Source: Sinotaia quadrata
Lineage: Eukaryota > Mollusca > Gastropoda > Architaenioglossa > Viviparidae
NCBI GenBank assembly: GCA_028829895.1
Contig: CM054182.1
Span: 87,097,546 to 87,161,545 of the forward strand
DNA: 64,000 nucleotides
Direction of reading: 5' to 3'
Shown: positions 39,401 through 49,994 of the stretch, piece after piece
Layout: every line of letters begins with the position of its first letter
How positions within the stretch are numbered: the stretch's first letter is position 1
Made by a program: the position numbers and the translations under genes
Notes under the pieces: model-generated
Databases searched by the model: none
What the model saw: only the letters and a program-made list of their open reading frames with translations
Told to the model about the DNA's origin: nothing

Positions 39401-42400
39401 TGTGCATGTCCAACTACAGCCAGTTTCTTCCTGTATGCAATGAAAACTGACCAACACTATATTGTGCATGTCCAACTACAGCCAGTTTCATCCTGTCTGC
39501 AATGACTGGAAGTTACAGATTTTATTATATTCCTTCTTTTTCAACACATGCACACATACACAGACATACACAGACACACACACACACACACACACATACA
39601 CACACACACACATATGTTCTCACATGTTTTTCTTTAAGCATTAGGGGACTCTTTTAAGTACAGCTTTAGTCATAAACAGTTTAGTGGGATTTTTGTGAAA
39701 GACACTTTCCATCCTGCATGTAAGCGTTTCTTTTTCCCCCCACATGCTGCCAAAATGAAGATACTAGAAGAGAATAATGAATAGAAGTTGGGAATCTCTC
39801 TGGGTCAAGAGATTAAATAAAAGCATGCCAGCTACAAGCTCTAGCCGAGACATATTTGACTCGTAACCTAGACAACTTTGAACATTAATCTGGACAGAAT
39901 ATTTATTTTAAAAAATTAAGTTTCTTATGGTTGTTGTGCTGCAGGTCGGTGTGATGATGTGATGAGGAAAGTTGCTCATCATTTGGGAATAACAGTTCCA
40001 TCTTATCGTCGGTAAGTCGTGTAATATGAGACCGATGTATTTTCATAAAGTTGTGAATTTACATGGTTAAAGTTTGGTAAATCACGTTTCTTTCATTTTT
40101 CATGAAAGCCATATTGAGACATTTAAAGCAGTGTCACCTCCTCATTGATGTCATTCAGTGCTGAGTGAGTGATCATAAAGCTTGTAAATAATTATGAAGT
40201 AATATTAATCAGCATTTCTGATTTGATTAATAGAGAGGAGTACTGATTTGATTGAATTTATTCTCTCTATTGAGGCTTTTGAATTTGCTCTTCTTTTTCT
40301 TAATCCTTTAAATACATTTATAATAGATTATTTTTCAGTGTTTACTGTAACTTATAGTTTTGTTTGTTTGTTTTTATTTTATACAGATAATTTTGTTATG
40401 TTTTAAAATAAAAATTAAATAATATTAGTAATAATAATGAAAGCATTTTATTATATGATAAAATATTTTTATTATTACCCCCTTCACTGATCTTCCTTGT
40501 TCTTTAAGTTTACTGCCTATAAACAAAGTGTTTATTTATTTTATTTTTTTTTTTTGGGGGGGGGGGTTTACAAAATTGTGTTAAATAAACTGATAAACTG
40601 AAAATTGAAAGTGTGGCAATATGAGGGTGTGGAGAGATAAGGACAAGCACTGATAGCATGGCAGAGTTGGCCTCTAATGAAACTGTTCAAGTGAAACATT
40701 TGGTTATAATAATATGTCTTCTTATTTAAAAGTATGTCAGTGCTTAGTAACACGGGCTGCTTATTTGAATAAATACTCTAATAACATACTTTCTAAGCAA
40801 TCCAAAATCAGCTGGAAATCATCTTTTCACTTCATAAAATATTAAAACTTGAACACATCAATAACATATCAGGAGTTGTGTACCCTAATCTAAATCAATT
40901 ACTGTAGTAATATTAAGGTTCAAAGTAGAAGTAGATGTTGCTGTTACATGAATGGTTCACTGTGTTTATCAGAGTGGGGGCAAACAGTTTTGAAATGTTC
41001 AATAGTGATATTTTGGCTTATAGTTAGTAAAAAATAAGACAAAGTAAATATGCAGTAATTATCATAAATATTGGCACTTTTCAAATCCAGTTTCACATTC
41101 ATAAAAAAATTGATATGTAATATTGTACAACTATGATTTTAAACATCTATCACAACATAACAAACATTTTTTTGTATTTTACTTCAGAAAATTTAGTGCA
41201 TTAAAATATTGTCTTTCTTTTGTTCTTTTTATTCTTTTTTTAAAGAGAAAATTATTCTTTTATATTTATTAAATAAAAGAAAACATTAGAAACTTGAATA
41301 AATAAAAGCAGTATTTTTTTTTTTATTATATTTACTCTATAGTTTGCAAAATTCACATTTGAAGTTTATTCACAGCAATACAAACACCCTCTAGCAAAGG
41401 GATTTAATTTGTTTAAAAACATTTAGAAGGGAAAGGATTTTAATTGTACCAAAATTGTTATTTCCAATGCAAAAATGCATCTATTAACATCTATTACAGT
41501 GCTTTGCAATTTTAAAAAAAAATAATTTTGTAGTTTGCTTGCTTTAGTTACAAATATCTTACTATAATATTTACACATAATATTTTCTTCAGTTTATTTA
41601 CTTTCATAATCTGAAATCCATTATAATTATTGTTGATGTTTTGTGGTGGTGGGGTTTTTTTTTGTTTTTTTTTTCTTACATTGGTTACAAAATCTATCTT
41701 ACTGTTTACACGTTTTATTTTTTATATCTTTGGGTTTTTCACAGTTTGTCATATATTGTTTACATAGTTACAAAATCTATCTTACTGTTTACATGTTTTA
41801 TTTTTTATATCTTTGGGTTTTTCACAGTTTGTCATATATTGTTTACATAGTTACAAAATCTGTCTTACTGTTTACATGTTTTATTTTTTATATCTTTGGG
41901 TTTTTCACAGTTTGTCATATATTGTTTACATACTTTATTTACCTTTTAGGTCTTGTTTTCTTTTGGAGTTTTTTTGTTTTATTTTTCTTAAGTCTACTAA
42001 TTAATATGTTTTTCATTGTCATTCATTTATTGATGGCTTGGTTTGTTTTTCGTTACACAATATTTTATTTTATATTTTTCTTTGTTTACTTCAGTTGCAT
42101 TGTCTTACTGCTTTCATTGTCATTCATTTATTGATGGCTTGGTTTGTTTTTCGTTACACAATATTTTATTTTATATTTTTCTTTGTTTACTTCAGTTGCA
42201 TTGTCGTACTGTTTATATATAGTGTTTTGTGGTTTCCTTGTTTACTTTAGTTAACAAATTGTGTCTCACTCTTTGCATATTTTATTTTAATGTTGTGTCT
42301 AGTTTAGGTGCAAAGTGTAGTATACTGTGTATACATTTGTTTTTTCTGGCTTATGTTTTTCTTCATTGCAAAATCTATCACACTGTTAACTTGTCTTTAA

Positions 42401-45269
42401 TTTGTGTTTGTATTTACTTAATTGCATATTTCATTATACTGTGTATGCATTTTGTTTGTGGTTATGTTATCCTTAATTGTAACTCTATCAGACTGTTTAC
42501 ATGTTTGTTTTGTGTTTATTTAATTGCAAAGTGTATTGTTCATATTTATTTTTATGGTTTATATTGACTTAATTGCAAAGTCTCTTGTTCATATTTAGTG
42601 TTGTGGTTTCTCTTTACTTAATTTCAAAGTGTAATGTACATACTTAGTTTTATGGTTATGTTTATTTATTTTTCTGGTTTGCATTTATTTAATTGCAAAG
42701 CCTGTTATATTGTTTACAAATGTATTGCAGAGAAGTGGACCCCTTATTCAGGTTGCACACACAAGTCAAAAAAGATGAGGAGGCTGTGGCAACTAAAAAA
42801 ATATTAGAATTGCCAGACAAGAAACCCAGGTCCAAAGCCCTCAGTAGAACAAAGGTGAATGAAGAACAATTGAAGACTTCTGAGGAAATGAACAGACAGA
42901 GGCACTCATCATTTTCACACCATGAGAAGATTTGCTTACCAGCTTGTTTAGGAAGCATTATTGATAAGCCAAAGCCTGCTGTTAAGTTTGAAAGCTCTGA
43001 GCTACAGCCTCAGCTTGATGAAAGAAAGCCTGTTGATAATAAAGATTGTACTTTAAAATCAGAAACTGGCATTGTTCCTGAGCAGAGTCATAATATGCAC
43101 TTCAAGCTTCAAAATATGCTATTAGAGCGAGGTTTGTGCAAAGGTAATTCACTGAAAATTAATGGTAACCAACTCCCGCAGTTTGCAAGTGCCATAGAAC
43201 CAAATATACCCTGTAATTTTTCTTTGCCTTACAGTTCCTCCTGCAAGTGTTCAGAGTCTTCAGTGACATTCCCTGGTATTCATATATGTTCCAAAGAAAT
43301 TGAATTAAAAGAACATAAGTCAATTGTCTCCCCGTCTTGTTCCACATCGCTGCAGAGTCATTCCTCTCAAGTTGGCAATTTTTTAACACATCAGCAAGTC
43401 ACTCTGTCATCTTTGCTTTTTTCTGATGATCACATCAGCGCTGACTGCAAACCAAGCTTGACCTTTCCATCCTCCATCCAGACACCCAGTTACTTGATGG
43501 ATGTGGGTGAAACTCAAAAATCTGTTATTCAACAACTGTCAGTTTTACCTTTTCCTGGCACACTCTCAGAAATACAGCAAGATGAAAATTTTGAAAACTG
43601 TGAACACCTGTATATGCATTCTTCTGGTTCTGACAATTTAATTCAAAAAAGTAGAGTTCTGAAACAACTTCCACTGGAAGATTCTTTTTCAGCTAATTCA
43701 GTTTTTCTGACTGGTAAAGAAAACACAACCCAGAATAAGCAACAGACAGGCTTACCATCTTCTTCAGAATCACCTGGTGTCTTAACCATTATTGTGCATG
43801 ATGAGAAAGATTTGGTTCCACAGTTTTTCTTGTCGGACACTGACACTCAGTATGAACACAAACATTCACAGCAGCAGATTTGTGATCTCCAAACATTTAG
43901 CACTCATGAAGTGAACATCAACCTGCATCATCCATCAGAGTTACAGACTTCAATACCACAGGCTGGTTTCCTACCTCACCCCAGTGAATCCCAAATTACT
44001 CAACATGCAGTCCTCTGTTCTTCTATAGTAAACTCAGTTATTCAAGATATTCCCAAGCAAAAACAAAATTTACAACTTTCTAATAATCTCTCTAGGTATG
44101 CCCTAGTATGCATTAACTTAGAGGCTCAGGAAAGCAAAACTGAATCTCCTTACATGACAGATGTACAAAACTCTCTTAATCTAGGATTAAAAACTTCAGA
44201 CTATCAACATATGCAGTCTTCCTATACAAGCCAAGGTTTCCAGACATGTGATTCCCCACTGAAGACTCTATTATCTTTACCATCTTGTGTCCAAAACCCA
44301 TATAATCAGAATGATGACACACAGATTCATCAAGAATTAGTCTCACAGATTGTCATGATGTTACCAAATTGCCAGAATAGTCCTGGCAATTTGGACTTTC
44401 CAGATGTCATGGAGCTTCCATATTCAAAATCAGACCTAACCAAAAAGCCTGTCAGTGTTCCAGAAAACCCCTCTCATTCCAGAATTGTTAATGCATCTTG
44501 CAGCAATGATATAAACAAACATTTATCAGAACAACACAGTAGCAATGCTGCAGTCAAGGACAGTCCCACCTTACCACAATGTTCTTCCACATTGATGTCT
44601 TGGATCTCCGTTTATGCAAAACTCGTTCATAACATAACGTTTGATCACTCGTATGCCAAAACTTCCAAACAGTCAATTCATTCAAACTCAGCACCTCATG
44701 CTGGAAAGGTGTCATCAAGGAAAGCAGTAAAACTTCATGAGGAGTTGTTCACGTTGACTAAAGAAAAGGATTACTGTCTTACTGGCCTTCTGCAGCAACC
44801 CTCTGACCCAACAAGTGCCTTGTGGCAGCAAAGAATGGTGTGTCCAGGCCAACATTATATGCAGTCTGTGATTCCAATGAAATCCAGTATGTTAAACTAT
44901 CTGCACAGCCCACAACAAAAGTTTGATATTGGTACTGGTATTGATCAACAATTAAAGAAGGAAAGTGGCGAGTACGTGAAGAAAAGCCCCACTGGCAGTC
45001 TGAATAATAGCAAAATCATCTCAAACGAGGTAACTCCATGTTTAGCTCAGGAAACTTCTCATTCTAAGGTGAAAAAAGTCATCTCTCAAGGACATCAGCA
45101 TGCTTACAAAGGTCATTCTGATTTAGGTTTACAAGGCAATGAACACCTGACAGAGAGTTTGGGTGCTCAGACTTTCAAAGTAGCTAAGAAGCGAAATTAT
45201 ACCTCGTTGGTGTCTGTACCAGGCTGGTTTGGAAAGGGCCTGAGAATTAAGAGGAAAAAGCCCATCTAA
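21298..45269 (+). CDS. SIRT7: NAD-dependent protein deacylase sirtuin-7 with a very long C-terminal tail (ten coding exons, introns included in span)
   Basis: Joined exons are 21298-21414, 24681-24818, 26069-26173, 27893-27963, 30391-30463, 31349-31447, 33298-33534, 37696-37816, 39945-40011 and 42731-45269. They total 3567 bases, giving 1188 residues plus TAA, with all GT-AG sites and phases agreeing. The catalytic core follows human SIRT7 without gaps through much of its length: GAGIST (115-120), [12 protein letters not shown] (124-135), QNCDGLH (175-181), catalytic His195 and zinc cysteines 203, 206, 233 and 236 (CX2C-X26-CX2C). HFGEKG (246-251), CLGSSLKV (274-281) and VNLQWTPKD follow. Family members remove acyl groups from lysines with NAD, act in the nucleus and nucleolus, and in mammals deacetylate H3K18 and support rRNA transcription. 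The start at 21298 has A at -3 and G at +4; an in-frame ATG at 21277 is weaker. Human SIRT7 has 400 residues; the excess is all in exon 10. Confidence 0.95.
24681..24818 (+). CDS. SIRT7: SIRT7 coding exon 2
   Basis: Residues 40-85, phase 0 at both ends, acceptor TTTTTAG and donor GTGTGT. It encodes a charged helix beginning I-S-S-I-L-K-K-K, aligned with human V-S-R-I-L-R-K. Confidence 0.92.
26069..26173 (+). CDS. SIRT7: SIRT7 coding exon 3 (NAD-binding GAGIST)
   Basis: Residues 86-120, ending [10 protein letters not shown] immediately before donor GTATGA. This is the first half of the NAD-binding signature. Confidence 0.96.
27893..27963 (+). CDS. SIRT7: SIRT7 coding exon 4
   Basis: Residues 121-143 plus two bases, starting [20 protein letters not shown]. 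The donor (CTCTGTG then GTACTT) was chosen because it leaves two bases, which exactly complete a codon with exon 5 and keep the length equal to human SIRT7. Confidence 0.94.
28196..28474. repeat. Tandem repeat, 54-bp unit, in SIRT7 intron 4
   Basis: About five imperfect copies of a unit containing CATTCTGTTTACTGCATTTT and AATCCAGCTATACTGTTTAC. Confidence 0.8.
29930..30385. repeat. Degenerate GT-rich repeat leading into SIRT7 exon 5
   Basis: Units of about 30 bases around TTGTCTGTTGCATTGAGTTG recur with much variation, up to the acceptor of exon 5. The last unit supplies the pyrimidine-poor tract before TTGCAG. Confidence 0.6.
30391..30463 (+). CDS. SIRT7: SIRT7 coding exon 5
   Basis: One base completes residue 144, then [20 protein letters not shown] to residue 168 before donor GTAACT. 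It matches human ADLSEAEPTLTHMSITRLH in register. The exon is short and lies directly after GT-rich repeats, so gene finders may miss it. Confidence 0.93.
31349..31447 (+). CDS. SIRT7: SIRT7 coding exon 6 (catalytic histidine)
   Basis: Residues 169-201, [17 protein letters not shown] through EVHGNMYIE. It holds the QN-D substrate/NAD contacts and catalytic His195. The donor is GTGAAT, and a 36-bp minisatellite starts about 30 bases into the following intron. Confidence 0.96.
31475..32531. repeat. Minisatellite, 36-bp unit, in SIRT7 intron 6
   Basis: About 29 copies of a 36-bp unit containing CAGTAAATGTTGGCAAGTCC and AGACTATACTCA. Because 36 is a multiple of three and the unit has no stop in several frames, long repetitive reading frames open on both strands. 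These are not proteins: the array sits inside an intron between two conserved exons. Confidence 0.92.
33298..33534 (+). CDS. SIRT7: SIRT7 coding exon 7 (zinc ribbon)
   Basis: Residues 202-280 with both CX2C zinc pairs (203/206 and 233/236), [16 protein letters not shown] and CLGSSLK. It ends at GAAG before donor GTAGTT. Confidence 0.96.
34721..35325. repeat. Minisatellite, 34-bp unit, in SIRT7 intron 7
   Basis: About 17-18 copies of a unit containing AGAAGTGGCTAAGATTAATT and a variable TATTAGTATAA-like end. Two subtypes (TTGTTATTAG and TTGGTATTAA) are clustered, which indicates block duplication. Confidence 0.9.
35613..36624. repeat. Near-perfect 46-bp satellite-like array (22 copies), SIRT7 intron 7
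   Basis: The unit runs from TTGATCCTTGTCATTGAGCT through TTTCTTGGTAATTTAAATA. The array is 1012 bases, exactly 22 units with no indels. The only variants I saw are in the last three copies (one GATGTATT, two CATTGGGC). Such homogeneity means recent expansion or ongoing conversion. Confidence 0.95.
36671..37352. repeat. 68-bp tandem array (about 10 copies), SIRT7 intron 7
   Basis: The unit contains TTACCTATTTTTGACCAGTT and GTGAACAATATATTCATCAT. Copies differ mainly in a T-run (TTGTTTTCC against TTTTTTTCC). It begins about 45 bases after the unrelated 46-bp array. Confidence 0.93.
37696..37816 (+). CDS. SIRT7: SIRT7 coding exon 8
   Basis: Residues 281-320 plus one base: VLRCYPCLW and [13 protein letters not shown]. 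The donor is AGTG then GTAAAT, and the split codon gives Gly321. Confidence 0.95.
39373..39496. repeat. 62-bp direct duplication, SIRT7 intron 8
   Basis: Two adjacent copies of a 62-bp segment that begins ATGCAATGAAAACTGACCAA (starts at 39373 and 39435) differ by only a few bases. A CA microsatellite follows at 39546-39612. Confidence 0.9.
39945..40011 (+). CDS. SIRT7: SIRT7 coding exon 9
   Basis: Completes Gly321, then [15 protein letters not shown] and residues to Arg342, and leaves two bases at donor GTAAGT. Human SIRT7 has KCDDVMRLLMAELGL here. Confidence 0.94.
41685..42212. repeat. T-rich tandem duplications, SIRT7 intron 9
   Basis: Three copies of an 83-bp unit start at 41685, 41768 and 41851 (TTACAAAATCTATCTTACTG...). 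They are followed by a 101-bp unit present twice from 42011 and 42112. The long open frames here are rich in Phe, Leu and Tyr, as expected from T-rich DNA, and are not genes. Confidence 0.9.
42731..45269 (+). CDS. SIRT7: SIRT7 coding exon 10 (giant C-terminal exon)
   Basis: Residues 344-1188 in one 2.5-kb open exon. Its start, [12 protein letters not shown], aligns with human W-QDPIFSLATP. Its end, [13 protein letters not shown] (from residue 1174), matches the human C-terminal GWFGRG plus basic tail that acts as a nuclear/nucleolar signal. The roughly 800 residues between are rich in Ser, Gln, His, Thr and Asn with no fold I recognise, so probably disordered. The length without a stop in AT-rich DNA and the conserved last residues argue for real coding. 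Drosophila Sirt7 is also known to have a long tail. Confidence 0.93.
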
Positions 45270-48200
45270 CAACTTGCTACATTAGGTAAATTATCAGCTG
45301 AATTCATTTTTATGACATGATTAAATGATGTATTTAAATAATGCACTGGTTAAAGATTCACATGGCCTTGTTTAAGACTTCTGCTTTGTAAATTTTGACA
45401 AGAAATTATTTTGCAGTTCTTCAGAAATTGTTTTTAACACTTAAAATTATCAGAATGTAGACATAGATCATGTACTGTTAAAAGTACGTGCATATTTAGT
45501 TCATACAAAGTCTGTGTTCTGTTCAAAGTGCATACCTAATTTATTTCTATTATTATGTATATAAAGCCAGCTTGCAACAAAAAATAATAAACAGTTAGAA
45601 ATGCTCCAACGTCTGTTTTCAGTTTTAATCTCCCGTGCTTTACCTCACTGGATTTTGTAGTCAAGTAAGCTCTTTCATTTACAGGAAAAGTGAAGTGCTA
45701 CAATGCATTATGAAAACACAGGTAATGTCACAATAAAATCAGTTGAGATATTTTCTCTGTGTTTCATGGTTTGAACTAATAACTAAAGAATTTTGTATTT
45801 CCTCTACAGTCACATTCACGTTTCATTATAAACATTTTGAAATGTTCTGACAGGATGCATTTTGTATTTATTTTCTAAATATATTAAGATACTTTTTAAA
45901 TATGACTAACTATAAATGTATTGAACCATTTGCATTATCCACCTCAAATGTGTAACAAAAAAGGTGTTTCTCTTGCTGTGGGTGCCATATATTTGCATCA
46001 TTGTAGTACTACTAAAATAATGCTGTTTGAAAGGAGAAGATCACTGCCTTTCCTATACATACTTATCTAGATTTATTTTTCTTGGTCGTGTTCTTATACA
46101 TTTGTATCATTATTTTTCCTGCACATGGCCTAAAATGACTGGTTCTAAAAAGAAGATGATGATGGAAGAAATTAATTTATTGTTTTATCACTGCTAATTA
46201 TTATGCTGATAGAAACTAAGAATCTGTAGATTAATGAATAAATTTTTATAGGAAAGATTGTAACAGTGATCCTGACATAAATTCCTTATTTTCATGTAAT
46301 TGTGTGAGTTTTTTTTAAGAAATTACATAGTAGTAGATGGAAATATGATTAGCCCAAGAGGTGTTTGGAAAAGTAGTGAAGGACAACATTTTTAAGGTCT
46401 TACACATTTCAAAGGTGAATATATTTATACACTATTAATGTCTAATTATTTTTATTATTCTTTTAATTGATATTTGAAATACAAATTTTCATTTGTAAAT
46501 AAATAATTTATTCATATTCATTAAGAGGTAGAGTTTTATCAACACATTTTTACATAATTAGCACCAGAATTTATCAAACTTAATTCTCTTCAAATGTTTT
46601 TACATCATTTTGATGAAATTTCAGCAATCACAACATGCCTCTCATAACCTCTCTGGTTCATATTACCTAGAAGTGAGGTCAGCCTGAAGTCATTCAATAT
46701 TGACAAGGTTTAGTAGGAAAGAGATTAATAAAAAGTATTTATAGCAAAAATACATGGTTTACAGCATGCAGAATTTGGAGGTTTTTTTTAATTCTGTCTG
46801 AAAAATCTTAGGTACTCTTGCTTGATCAGTGCTTATACTTTTACCATATCCCTTGTGGTGTCATCATTTTCTTTGCAATTGTAGCATTTGCACTTATGAG
46901 TTAAGCAGATTTTATTGCCATTAATTTGTGCTCAAGTGAAATTATGAGAAAATTAATTTCAGGTCTCCTTGGTATTCCTGTTTATTGTCATATTTCTGAT
47001 TGTGATTTGAATTTACTCACAAAGTATTATAGTAAAATAAGCCTTTTGTGATAAAGCAATCCTCATTTGTTTTTGCCCATTTATTCTGTAAAAATATTTA
47101 TATATTGCCACTACCATATTTAAGCTTTAGTAAACAGAAATATTCTCTTTTACAATGCTTTTTTTTTTTTTAGTTTAGATTCGGGGGGGCTTTCAAGAAT
47201 GTGCCCTTTTTATTTACAGCACTGTAAAAACTTGCTTTACACAACATGTAGTAAAACACTGAATTGCAGTGTAATAGTGCAGTTGTCTTTAGTGCATCAA
47301 AGGCACAGTACTATTATAATTACTGATAAAGCTTAATAGGAAATAACTGTTGTTGATTTGTCAAAGGATACAGTAAGGAACTGTCTATGATGAATTGCCT
47401 CATAGCAAAGTGCCAAACACATTGTAAAAAGGTATTGATCATGCTTTTACAATGAGTGGTCACACTTGAATTGTCTGTTAGGAATACTGGTTAGTATATA
47501 ACCAGACAAATTCTCAACTTCTATTGAGAAATACATTTTTAAAGATTAAAGATATATGAGACTATGCATTGAAAAATTAGTAAAAATCTTGTAGGTGGTA
47601 TAAATTTAAAACAGTAAATGAACCTGCATATATGGAATGATATTTTTCATAGTTACAAATAAAAGTACATGTTTAATTTGTAATCTTCAACTGTTTGACT
47701 GGAAATGTTTATTTCTGTGCTGTTTTGCAAAGGAAAATAAAGCACAGTTTATGGCATAATCTTTCATTGCTGACAAATACTATATACAGATTGTAATCAC
47801 ACTGTAAATGTTCATGTATTGTAAATATGCGGTATCTTCATGGATATTACAACATTAAATTTTTTTTAAAATACTGTAAATCGTGTACATTTTGATGCAT
47901 AAAAAAATAATAAAACAAGGTAAACAACAAAAAAAACACCTTCATTTAAGGAAGATTTTTTTCATCCTTTGTACAGAAGCATTGTTTCTATTGCTATTAA
48001 TGCTAATATAAATACTGTGATACAAACGTATTTAGTGGCATTTTGCCACAGACATTCGCAATTTGGAGATGTGATGAAAACAAAAATATTGATCTCTATT
48101 TTGAAAAACAGTCACGTATTGTGCAGTTTTATTTAATTTATTAATGTATTCACATCTTCAGTTATCATTATTATAATCATTATAAAATGTATTTTACAAC

Positions 48201-48780
48201 AGTGCTGATTTTAACAATTCTTTGAGTGCCTCTGAAGAAGAGAAAACCAGGTATATGCAAATCTAGGTTAAAGTTGTTGACTTTTTGTGTCAGAAAGATT
48301 TGCACATTTTCCTGATTTTATATTTTTGAAATATATACTTACAAATGTCAATAAGAGTTCCTGGCTCCAAACAAATAATTTTGCTTTTGATTTCATTTTG
48401 TAACCTTTCAACAACTGTTTTGTAGGATATTCAACATGAATATACTGGCCATGTTTGCTATGCAATCCTTAAATCTGACTTCAGGTACTGCACTTAATGA
48501 TCTTTTAGCAAAGCATTTTCTAGATAAACATATTTTTAGATTATTTTGTTAAAACAAATCAAAGAGAGCACATATAATATGTGCATTTCTTTTTGTAAAA
48601 ATTAAGATTAAAAAAAATAATAAATTAACAACTTAATAAGAATAAAAGATATTTTATCCCATGAGAAGTGCTGTTGTCATATTTTTCCTGCCAAATTGAT
48701 CAGAACAAATGTGTGTCAACATCAGTAGGAAAAAAGATACCCCATGCAAATTGTCACAAATAAACACTATGTATTCAGTG

Positions 48781-48822
<42 letters not shown>

Positions 48823-49994
48823 TCAATATGCTTGTTATGATACACAATTATTGGGGTCAGATGTTTAGTTTCTTCATTCAAGCATACATGTACTGATTTG
48901 AATACTTGCAGTTGTATGTTGTTTTTGTTGTTAAGTGTATTTTCATAAAATAAAGAATTTTTGTCTTAGATAAACTGGTGCATGCTAATTATGAAATGTT
49001 AAAACTATTTGTAAGTACTTAATGAACCATTGTGTTAATAATATGTCAAATTCAGTCTAAGGTAGATGCATAAAGTGTCTTTTAATTTCAAAATCAAGAG
49101 TATGTTTAGTGTCAGTTTCAGTGTGTGCCAATGAACAGTTCACTGCAAATAAACTTCTACCTCAGTGGTTCTTTAAGATTCTTACCTGTTTACATGTTGC
49201 ACAAGGTGTGCATTTCACATTGGTTTAATTTTGCTTCTAGTGAGTATTTCATTTTTGTTTCTTATAATGTGCTTATCACATTCACCTCCAAAGATTTACA
49301 TGGTATGGAATAGTGTGCTCATGTTCATTTTACATGTTTATTCAAATTGTTTATGGGTTTTGTATGGCGTATATTTCATGTTGGCTTTATATTGTATTTA
49401 TTTCATGTTAGTTTCAGGAAGGTGTGCATTTCGTGATTGTTTTTGTATGGTGTGCATTTTTGTTTTGGTTTCATACACTGTACTTATGTCACTTTCATAT
49501 AGTGAGCATTTCATTTTGATTTCATACATGTATTCTGTGTGCAATTTGGTTAGTATCCTAAGCCCTTGGGAGCTGTCATGAAGTATAGTGTAATATGAAG
49601 AGGTTATTAATGATTCTTCAGACAAGTGTTTTCTTGTTAATTTAGTTTTTTTGTTGTTTCTTTCTTTTTTGTTTTTTGGGTTTTTTTAAAGTAAATTATT
49701 TTGCATTGGTCTGAATACAAAACCAAATTTACATTAAACAAAATGTCATTTCATCATGAAGTGCTTTTTAATTTCACCAATAATTTTGTTATTATTTTCT
49801 TTTATTTTATGAAAAATGCTTATAAATGGAATAATAAAAGGATTTTCAGTTATCATTTGATTTTGATAGGGGACACACACACACATTTTGTGGAACCTCA
49901 CTGCATTAAACATTTTTCTTTCTTACATTAAGAATATTTGTAGTGAAAATGTGTAGAATGTATGCATTTCACCCTTATTAGCTGTGAGTAAATT
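45270..49994. other. SIRT7 3' untranslated and downstream DNA, no gene seen
   Basis: AT-rich sequence with several AATAAA hexamers, a TA microsatellite at 48783-48819 and a degenerate repeat of about 30 bases around GTGTGCATTTCATTTTGGTT at 49190-49545. I see no conserved coding sequence on either strand. Confidence 0.6.
45586..45591 (+). promoter_or_regulatory. Candidate SIRT7 polyadenylation signal
   Basis: AATAAA about 317 bases after the stop, followed by a GT-containing stretch. A second AATAAA at 45732-45737 is followed by CTGTGTTTCATGGTTT and may be used as well. Later hexamers are possible. Confidence 0.4.

Noticed and set aside
41641..42567. Hydrophobic multi-pass-like frames (Phe/Leu/Tyr-rich)
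   Set aside because: They come from T-rich duplicated intron sequence; the overlapping frames in all phases look the same.
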